14,208 nt of DNA from VXNE01 sp964518405 (GTDB lineage: Bacteria; Pseudomonadota; Gammaproteobacteria; Pseudomonadales; Azotimanducaceae): assembly GCA_964518405.1 (NCBI GenBank), contig CAZFGB010000011.1, positions 1 through 14,208 on the forward strand, read 5' to 3'. A model generated the notes under the pieces. That model was given only the letters and a program-made list of their open reading frames with translations. It was not told the DNA's origin and ran no database searches. This document shows, piece by piece, positions 1 to 6,235 of the stretch. The position numbers and the translations under genes are program-made. How positions within the stretch are numbered: the first letter of the stretch is position 1; each line of letters begins with the position of its first letter.

Positions 1-681
1 GATGCCGCCGTCGGATCCGTCCCCGACGTTGGCGTTGGTGACGAACTCGATCCCCTCCTCGCGCATGAGGGCGAGACGCCGCTCCACGATGCGCTCCTTC
101 TCGAGCTTCATGTTCGGGATGCCGTAGGTGAGCAAGCCCCCTATGCGGTCCGCCCGCTCGTACACGGTCACGTTGTGCCCAGCCTGATTGAGTTGCGCCG
201 CGGCGGCGAGACCCGCGGGACCCGAACCGACGATCGCCACCTTCTTTCCCGTGCGGGTCTGCGGCGGCATGGGCACGACCCAGCCTTCCTCGAATCCGCG
301 GTCGATGATCGCCATTTCGATGTTCTTGATGGTCACGGCGGGATCGGTGATGCCCAGTACGCACGCGCCTTCGCACGGCGCCGGACAGACGCGCCCGGTG
401 AACTCCGGGAAGTTGTTGGTCTTGTGCAGGCGGTCGAGCGCTTCCCGCCAGTGCCCGCGATAGACGAGATCGTTCCACTCCGGGATCAGGTTGTGGATCG
501 GGCAGCCGTTCTCCGACTGGCAGAAGGGGACCCCGCAGTCCATGCAGCGCGCGCCCTGGATCTCGAGATGCCCGACGTCGTGGTCGGTGTAGATCTCGCG
601 AAAGTCGAGGACGCGCGCCTTCGGGTCGCGGTACGGTTCCGCAACGCGCTCGAACTCCATGAATCCCGTCGTCTTGCCCAT
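1..681 (-). CDS. gltD: Glutamate synthase small subunit (beta), 3' part outside window
   Basis: This subunit oxidises NADPH and passes electrons through FAD and iron-sulfur clusters to GltB, for glutamate synthesis from glutamine and 2-oxoglutarate in the cytoplasm. Only the first 227 residues are present; the frame runs off the left edge. The start MGKTTGFMEFER is typical of GltD. Cysteines at 46, 49, 54 and 60 (CMDCGVPFC...GC) and at 99, 103 and 107 (CPAPCEGAC) are the family's cluster-binding set. A dinucleotide fold begins at about residue 147 with VAIVGSGPAGLAA. It lies 12 bases downstream of the gltB stop on the same strand, so the two are almost certainly co-transcribed. I see no clear Shine-Dalgarno before the ATG at 681, which suggests translational coupling to gltB. 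Other FAD/4Fe-4S oxidoreductases share this fold, but the neighbour makes the call firm. Confidence 0.96.
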   Translation of the reverse strand, partial: MGKTTGFMEFERVAEPYRDPKARVLDFREIYTDHDVGHLEIQGARCMDCGVPFCQSENGCPIHNLIPEWNDLVYRGHWREALDRLHKTNNFPEFTGRVCPAPCEGACVLGITDPAVTIKNIEMAIIDRGFEEGWVVPMPPQTRTGKKVAIVGSGPAGLAAAAQLNQAGHNVTVYERADRIGGLLTYGIPNMKLEKERIVERRLALMREEGIEFVTNANVGDGSDGGI

Positions 682-693
682 CGCGGTGGTCTG

Positions 694-3600
694 CTATCCG
701 CCGGCCGCGGCCTGACCGAGCTCGAGTTCCCGCTCCTGCAGGACACGCTTGTAGTCGATGGGCATCACACGCACGAATCGGGACAGGTTGCGGTCCCAGT
801 CCTCGAGGATCCCACCAGCCACGGGAGAGCCCGTGAATTCGGCGTGCCGGCGGATCAGGTCTTCGACCTCGTCGGCCTCCGCCTCGTCTTGAACGGTCTC
901 AAGTTCGACCATCTCGGTATTGCACAACGCGTGGAAACGGCCTTCCGGGTCCCACACGTAGGCGATCCCGCCGCTCATGCCGGCGGCGAAGTTTCGTCCG
1001 GTGGGTCCGAGGATCACCGCGCGGCCACCGGTCATGTATTCGCAGCCGTGGTCTCCCACGCCCTCGATCACCGCCCGGGCGCCGGAATTGCGCACGCAGA
1101 ATCGCTCGGCGGCAACGCCCCTGAAGAAGCACTCGCCTCCCGTGGCGCCGTACAGCGCGACGTTGCCGATCAACACCTGCTTCTCGGCTTCGAATCGGCT
1201 CGCTTTCGGCGGATAGATGACGAGGCGGCCGCCGCAAAGCCCTTTGCCGACGTAGTCGTTCGCGTCGCCTTCGACTTCCAGCGTCACCCCGCGCGCGAGC
1301 CAGGCGCCGAAGCTCTGCCCCGCGCTGCCGTCGAACTTGAAGTGAATAGTCCCGTCGGGAAGCATGGCGGGCCCGACTCGCTTGACGATCTGGTGGGACA
1401 GCATGCCGCCGACGACGCGGTTGACGTTGATGATCGGCAGTTCGGCGCGCACTTTCTCGCCGCGGGCGAGCGCGGGTTCCGCCAGGCGGATGAGTTCGTT
1501 GTCGAGGGCGGCGTCGAGACCGTGGTCCTGCTCGTGGATCGCATAGACCCCGAGGCAGTTCTCCGGCGCCTGGGCCGGCGCAAGGATCTCGGACAGATCC
1601 AAGCCCCTCGACTTCCAGTGCCGCACCGCGCCGCCCACGTCCAGCGCGTCGACCCGACCGATCATGTCGTTGACCGTCCTGAACCCCAGGTCCGCCATGA
1701 TGCCCCGCAGTTCCTCCGCGATCATGAACATGTAGTTGACGACATGCTCGGGCGCGCCGGCGAACTTGGTGCGGAGCACCGGGTCCTGGGTCGCGATCCC
1801 CACGGGGCAGGTGTTGAGATGGCACTTGCGCATCATGATGCAGCCGAGCGCGACCAGCGGGGCCGTCGCGAAGCCGAACTCCTCCGCCCCCAACAGCGCC
1901 GCGACGGCGACATCGCGGCCCGTCTTGAGCTGTCCGTCGGTCTGCAGCACGACCCGGGACCGGAGGTTGTTCATCACCAGGGTCTGGTGGGTCTCCGCGA
2001 TGCCGAGTTCCCACGGCACGCCGGCGTGCTTGATGGAAGTGAGCGGCGATGCGCCCGTCCCGCCGGTGTCGCCGGCGATCACCAGGTGGTCGGAACGGGC
2101 CTTGGTGACCCCCGCCGCCACGGTGCCGACCCCGACCTCGGCGCCGAGTTTCACGCTGATGCGCGCCTCGGGGTTCGCGTTCTTCAGGTCATGAATGAGT
2201 TGCGCGATGTCCTCGATGGAATAGATGTCGTGATGCGGCGGCGGGCTGATCAAGCCGACGCCCGGCGTCGAGTGGCGTATCCCGGCGATGAAGTCGTCCA
2301 CCTTTCGCCCGGGCAGTTCCCCGCCCTCTCCGGGTTTCGCGCCCTGAACGATCTTGATCTGCAACTCGTCGGCGTTGGTCAGGTACTCGATGGTCACCCC
2401 GAAACGGCCGCTCGCCACCTGCTTGATGGCGGAGCGCCTGGAGTCGCCGTTCGGGAGCGGCGCATAGCGCCGCGAGTCCTCTCCCCCCTCGCCGGTATTG
2501 GACTTGCCGCCGATACGGTTCATGGCGACGGCCAGCGATTCGTGCGCCTCCTTCGAGATCGATCCGAAACTCATGGCGCCGGTGGCGAATCGCTTGACGA
2601 TTTCCTTCGCCGGTTCCACCTCGTCGATGTCGACGGGATCGCCTCCCGCGCCGGATCTGAACCGCAGCAGGCCGCGCAACGTGCTGCGGCGCGTGTTCTC
2701 GTTGTTGACGTGCTCGGAGAAGCGCTGGTAGGCCTCGGTGCTGTTGCCGCGCGCGGCCTGCTGCAGGTCCGCTACGGCGTCCGGATCCCACATGTGCGTA
2801 TCGCCGCCGCGGCGCCAGTGGAAGTCGCCGGGATTGGGCAGGACCGGGAGGGCGACCGTGTCCCGCGGCGGGAATCCGATGGCGTGGCGGCGCCGCATCT
2901 CTTCCGCCAGGACCTCGAAACCCACCCCGCGCACACGGCTCGCGGTGCCTGCGAAACAGCGCTCCACCACGTCTTCGTTGAGTCCCACCGCCTCGAATAT
3001 CTGCGCGCCCTTGTAGGACTGGAGCGTCGAGATGCCCATCTTGGCCATCACTTTCATCATGCCCTTGGCCACGCCCTTGCGATAGGCAGTGACGATGTCC
3101 GCATTGTTCGCGACATGCGCCGCTCCGCTGAGGTAGCCCTTGCGGCGGGCGTCCCACAGGGCTTCGAACGCGAGGTAGGGATTGATTGCGTCGGCGCCGT
3201 AGCCGATGAGCAGGCAATGATGGTGCACCTCGCGCGCTTCGCCCGTCTCCACCAGGATGCCGATACGGGTGCGCGCATGTTCGCGCACCAGGTGATGGTG
3301 CACCGCGCCGACGGCGGCCAGGGCGCTGATCGGCACGCGCTTCGGGCCGATCGCGCGGTCGGACAGTACGATGAGGCTGTAGCCGTCCTCGATCGCCCGG
3401 CTCGCCTCGGCCGAGATGCGGTCGAACGCTTCGAGCAGGCCGCGCTTGCCGGAATCGAGCGGGAAGGTGATATCGATCTCCTTCGCGCGCCACCCGCGGT
3501 GGTCCATGTCCCTGAGCGTCGCGAGTTCTTCGTTCGACAGGATCGGATGCGGAATCCGCAGTCGATGGGCATGGCCTTCCTTCACCTCGAGGAGGTTGCG

Positions 3601-5283
3601 CTCGGGCCCGATATAGCACTCGAGCGCCATGATGACTTCCTCGCGAATCGAATCGATGGCGGGATTGGTCACCTGCGCGAAGAGTTGCTTGAAGTAGTCG
3701 TACAGCATGCGCGGCTTTTCGGACATGACCGCCAGCGCCGCGTCGTTGCCCATGGACCCCAGCGGATCGCGCAGTTCCTGCACCATGGGCACCAGCATGA
3801 ACTGCATGGTCTCGGCGGTGTAGCCGAAGGCCTGCATGCGGGACATGAGCGTCGAAGGCTCGAAACCGGCCCCCGAAACCGCCGGCAGGTGAGCGAGTTC
3901 GATTCGCTGCGCATCGAGCCAGCGCTTGTACGGCCTGGCCGCCGCCCACTCGGTCTTGATCTCCTCGTCCGGAATCATGCGGCCCTGGTCGAAGTCGATG
4001 AGGAATATCTTGCCCGGCTGCAGGCGACCCTTCTCCACCACGCGTTCCGGATCCACCGAGACCACGCCCACCTCCGAGGCCATGATGCACTTGTGGTCGT
4101 CCGTGACGTAGTACCGCGACGGGCGCAGGCCGTTGCGATCGAGCACGGCGCCGATATAGGTGCCGTCGGTGAAGGCGATGGACGCCGGACCGTCCCACGG
4201 CTCCATCAGGCACGAGTGGTACTCGTAGAACGCGCGCCGCGCTTCCGGCATGTTCGGATGCTGCTGCCAGGCTTCCGGAATCATCATCAGCACCGCTTCC
4301 TGCAGCGTGCGGCCGGTCATCAGCAGGAATTCCAGCACGTTGTCGAAGGTGCCCGAGTCGGAGCAGTCCTCCTCGACGACGGGGAACAGCTTCGGAAGAT
4401 CGTCGCCGAAGAGCTCCGAACGCACCACGCCTTCCCGCGCGTTCATCCAGTTCTTGTTGCCGAGCAGGGTGTTGATCTCGCCGTTGTGGCACATGAACCG
4501 GTTCGGCTGGGCGCGGTCCCAGGACGGGAACGTGTTGGTCGAAAAACGCGAATGCACCATGGCGAGGTGCGATTCGTAGTCCTCGTCTTCGAGATCGGGG
4601 AAGAAACCGAAAAGCTGGTGCGGCGTCAGCATGCCCTTGTAGATGACGATCTTCGTCGACAGGCTGCAGATGTAGAAGAGCTTCCGCTCCGACAGGCGCG
4701 TGTCGGTGCGCAGACGGTGCGTCGCATCCTTGCGGATGAGGTACAGGCGCCGCTCCAGCGCATCGCCCTCGACGCCCGGCGCGGCGGCGATGAAGAGCTG
4801 CTCCATGACCGGCATCGCCGCGCGCGCGGCGTTGCCGATGTCGGCCGCGTTCGGATCGATCGGCAGCGACCGCCAGCGCAGGAGCCTCTGGCCCGCGCGG
4901 GCAACGGCCTCGGCCACGACGCGCTTGCAGTGGGCGCGTTCCGCCGGGTCCCTCGGCAGGAACACGTTGCCGACGCCGTAACGCCCCGGCGGCGGCAATA
5001 CGGCGTCCATCGATCGCTCCGCCACCTTGCTCAGGAACTTGTGCGGCAGGCCGGTCAGGATGCCCGCGCCGTCGCCGGTGTTCTTTTCGTAGCCGAGCCC
5101 GCCACGATGGACCATGCAGCAGTTCATGTTCCCCGCGTCACGTATGATCTCGCGGCTCGCGCGGCCCCTGATGTCGCAGATGAACCCGACGCCGCAGCCG
5201 TCTTTCTCGAAGGCGGGGTCGTACAGCCCGTAGGACGTTGGGTGTCCCAGCGCGAGCTGGCGGTTCAGGTCAGTCATCGGCAT
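694..5283 (-). CDS. gltB: Glutamate synthase large subunit (alpha)
   Basis: This is the 1529-residue catalytic subunit of glutamate synthase, within the usual size of about 1500. The N-terminal class II glutaminase domain uses a Cys nucleophile, here C30 in EKDGCGVGF, so about 29 residues would be removed as a propeptide. A central linker domain follows. The FMN/2-oxoglutarate-binding domain lies at roughly 830-1200 and contains GDTGGTGASPL near residue 1065. The 3Fe-4S cysteines are C1148, C1154 and C1159 in CIMMRKCHLNTCP. The C-terminal GXGXG beta-helix domain spans about 1260-1500, with repeated Gly patterns such as ATGGECFFRG and HGCEYMTGGRAV. The protein ends GQAAAGG. The start may be the ATG at 5283 or the one at 5277; neither has a strong ribosome site. 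No frameshift or missing active residue was seen. It leads the gltBD pair. Confidence 0.98.
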   Translation of the reverse strand: MPMTDLNRQLALGHPTSYGLYDPAFEKDGCGVGFICDIRGRASREIIRDAGNMNCCMVHRGGLGYEKNTGDGAGILTGLPHKFLSKVAERSMDAVLPPPGRYGVGNVFLPRDPAERAHCKRVVAEAVARAGQRLLRWRSLPIDPNAADIGNAARAAMPVMEQLFIAAAPGVEGDALERRLYLIRKDATHRLRTDTRLSERKLFYICSLSTKIVIYKGMLTPHQLFGFFPDLEDEDYESHLAMVHSRFSTNTFPSWDRAQPNRFMCHNGEINTLLGNKNWMNAREGVVRSELFGDDLPKLFPVVEEDCSDSGTFDNVLEFLLMTGRTLQEAVLMMIPEAWQQHPNMPEARRAFYEYHSCLMEPWDGPASIAFTDGTYIGAVLDRNGLRPSRYYVTDDHKCIMASEVGVVSVDPERVVEKGRLQPGKIFLIDFDQGRMIPDEEIKTEWAAARPYKRWLDAQRIELAHLPAVSGAGFEPSTLMSRMQAFGYTAETMQFMLVPMVQELRDPLGSMGNDAALAVMSEKPRMLYDYFKQLFAQVTNPAIDSIREEVIMALECYIGPERNLLEVKEGHAHRLRIPHPILSNEELATLRDMDHRGWRAKEIDITFPLDSGKRGLLEAFDRISAEASRAIEDGYSLIVLSDRAIGPKRVPISALAAVGAVHHHLVREHARTRIGILVETGEAREVHHHCLLIGYGADAINPYLAFEALWDARRKGYLSGAAHVANNADIVTAYRKGVAKGMMKVMAKMGISTLQSYKGAQIFEAVGLNEDVVERCFAGTASRVRGVGFEVLAEEMRRRHAIGFPPRDTVALPVLPNPGDFHWRRGGDTHMWDPDAVADLQQAARGNSTEAYQRFSEHVNNENTRRSTLRGLLRFRSGAGGDPVDIDEVEPAKEIVKRFATGAMSFGSISKEAHESLAVAMNRIGGKSNTGEGGEDSRRYAPLPNGDSRRSAIKQVASGRFGVTIEYLTNADELQIKIVQGAKPGEGGELPGRKVDDFIAGIRHSTPGVGLISPPPHHDIYSIEDIAQLIHDLKNANPEARISVKLGAEVGVGTVAAGVTKARSDHLVIAGDTGGTGASPLTSIKHAGVPWELGIAETHQTLVMNNLRSRVVLQTDGQLKTGRDVAVAALLGAEEFGFATAPLVALGCIMMRKCHLNTCPVGIATQDPVLRTKFAGAPEHVVNYMFMIAEELRGIMADLGFRTVNDMIGRVDALDVGGAVRHWKSRGLDLSEILAPAQAPENCLGVYAIHEQDHGLDAALDNELIRLAEPALARGEKVRAELPIINVNRVVGGMLSHQIVKRVGPAMLPDGTIHFKFDGSAGQSFGAWLARGVTLEVEGDANDYVGKGLCGGRLVIYPPKASRFEAEKQVLIGNVALYGATGGECFFRGVAAERFCVRNSGARAVIEGVGDHGCEYMTGGRAVILGPTGRNFAAGMSGGIAYVWDPEGRFHALCNTEMVELETVQDEAEADEVEDLIRRHAEFTGSPVAGGILEDWDRNLSRFVRVMPIDYKRVLQERELELGQAAAGG

Positions 5284-5311
5284 CGATCAGGTTTTCTTGG
5301 GGGAACGCGCA

Positions 5312-5340
5312 AAAATGGCAGAAAAGCACCGGCGTATCAA
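5312..5340 (-). promoter_or_regulatory. Possible gltB promoter
   Basis: On the minus strand TTGATA (5340-5335) matches five of six bases of a sigma-70 -35 box. It stands 17 bases from CATTTT (5317-5312), a poor -10 box. This would give a leader of roughly 20 bases before gltB. The rest of 5284-5465 shows only a short GC-rich inverted repeat (CCCCG/CGGGG near 5357-5367) and no gene I can support. The promoter call is weak. Confidence 0.25.
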
Positions 5341-5465
5341 GTCGCGAGAGGCGTTCCCCGGCGGGGGTTTAGGCAGTAAGTTGTTGAAACATATTGGGTG
5401 TTCCCGTACTGCGGACCCGTCGATTCCAATGCAGATGGGGAATATGAGCATTGACTGACTTTGAA

Positions 5466-5508
5466 TGAGTCGTAAAGCCGACTCACGATGAGTCACAATT
5501 GTGACTCA
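5466..5508 (+). promoter_or_regulatory. Twin 20-bp inverted-repeat operator upstream of the antitoxin gene
   Basis: There are two inverted repeats of identical overall size. The first, 5466-5485, has 7-bp arms TGAGTCG/CGACTCA around TAAAGC. The second, 5489-5508, is a perfect 20-bp palindrome with half-site TGAGTCACAA. The outer half-site TGAGTC/GACTCA therefore occurs four times, at 5466, 5480, 5489 and 5503, and the two dyad centres are 23 bp apart. The pair ends 10 bases before the ATG at 5519. Ribbon-helix-helix antitoxins usually repress their own operon by binding such paired palindromes, so autoregulation is the likely role (inference). TTGACT (5451) and TTGAAT (5461) could serve as -35 elements, but the -10 matches are poor. 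The arms could also form RNA hairpins. Confidence 0.75.
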
Positions 5509-5524
5509 CGAGGGCTATATGGGT

Positions 5525-5791
5525 ATGAACCAGCTAACGATACGCGGTTTTGACGATGATCTGGCTAGGCGAATCCGACAACTGGCGGACCAAGAGGGTA
5601 TCTCCTTGAATCGAGCGGTACTGAGGCTGCTCCGCCGTGGAGCTGGCCTTGCCCCCGGAAAGCGCGGAACGGACATTGTTGGATCTTCGCTGGACCACTT
5701 GATCGGCACCTGGACAGATGAGGAAGCGCTCGAGATGGATCACGCCATCCAGAACCTTTCGCAAATTGAACGCGGCATGTGGGAAGACTGA
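5525..5791 (+). CDS. Ribbon-helix-helix antitoxin, VapB/FitA-like, without a PIN toxin beside it
   Basis: A small DNA-binding antitoxin of about 88 residues. The N-terminal MNQLTIRGFDDDL forms the ribbon strand, followed by two helices (LARRIRQLADQEG and SLNRAVLRLLRRG). The C-terminal SSLDHLIGTWTDEEALEMD...IERGMWED resembles the toxin-binding tail of VapB proteins partnered with PIN-domain VapC nucleases. I chose the ATG at 5525 because the family begins M-x-QLTIR. The ATG at 5519 adds two residues and is also possible; GAGGG at 5510-5514 serves either. A GTG at 5501 lies inside the palindrome and is unlikely. The next gene starts 6 bases downstream and encodes a Nudix hydrolase, not a PIN protein. 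Only 54 of 88 codons end in G or C by hand count, against 34 of the first 40 in malate dehydrogenase, suggesting acquisition by transfer. Confidence 0.85.
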   Translation: MNQLTIRGFDDDLARRIRQLADQEGISLNRAVLRLLRRGAGLAPGKRGTDIVGSSLDHLIGTWTDEEALEMDHAIQNLSQIERGMWED

Positions 5792-5797
5792 CTGAGT

Positions 5798-6211
5798 ATG
5801 ACCAAGAGATCCCGGTTCGACGTCATCGTGCATACGTTCGTATTCGATCAGGACCGCCTGCTGCTGCTGCGGCGGGCGAATACCGGTTTCCTCGATGGCT
5901 ACTACTCGCTTCCGGGCGGGCATGTCGAGGCTGGAGAGGAAGTTGCAAAGGCGGCCGTCCGGGAGGTTGCCGAAGAGTCACGCATCGAGATCCTCGAAAT
6001 CGAGCCCTCCATCGTCATGCCCTATGGGGACGGCGTCGATTTCCTGTTCGAAGCCAGGCGCTGGCGCGGCACCGCCAGGATCGGTGAACCGGACCGTTGT
6101 GACGACCTCGTCTGGGTCCCACCGAACCGATTGCCGGACAGGACGGCGCCCTATCTCCGGAAGGCACTGGAACTAAGAAGCGCAGGGACCTGGTATCACG
6201 AGTTTCGCTGA
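5798..6211 (+). CDS. Nudix hydrolase
   Basis: A 137-residue Nudix protein, expected to hydrolyse a nucleoside diphosphate linked to another group, in the cytoplasm, with Mg or Mn. The Nudix box runs from G41 to I63: G41-x5-E47-x7-R55-E56-V57-A58-E59-E60-S61-R62-I63. The catalytic R-E and E-E residues are intact, but the usual Gly near the end of the box is Arg (R62). The preceding LDGYYSLPGGHVEAGE and the later EPDRCDDLVWVPPNRLPD fit a common family of small bacterial Nudix enzymes whose substrate is usually not known. The ATG at 5798 lies 6 bases after the antitoxin stop with no strong ribosome site of its own, so it is probably translated by coupling and controlled by the same operator. It ends 24 bases from the convergent receptor gene; I see no terminator hairpin between them. 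Confidence 0.92.
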   Translation: MTKRSRFDVIVHTFVFDQDRLLLLRRANTGFLDGYYSLPGGHVEAGEEVAKAAVREVAEESRIEILEIEPSIVMPYGDGVDFLFEARRWRGTARIGEPDRCDDLVWVPPNRLPDRTAPYLRKALELRSAGTWYHEFR

Positions 6212-6235
6212 AGCGATCTCCGCTGCCGCCCGCGA

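Noticed and set aside
175..5379. A 1734-codon open frame antisense to gltB and gltD
   Set aside because: It is the mirror of genuine gltBD coding sequence in GC-rich DNA with few stop codons. The product is Arg/His/Asp-rich without any recognisable domain, and its start lies within gltD.
5287..5496. A 69-codon minus-strand frame in the gltB-antitoxin gap
   Set aside because: Its GTG start is inside the palindrome, it lacks a ribosome site and resembles nothing. The half-sites account for its beginning.
5501..5524. GTG at 5501 as the antitoxin start
   Set aside because: It lies within the 20-bp palindrome with no ribosome site ahead. The family begins at MxQLTIR, served by GAGGG at 5510-5514.
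6212..6235. A bidirectional terminator between the Nudix gene and the receptor gene
   Set aside because: The gap has a direct GCGATC-like repetition but no inverted repeat or T-run.
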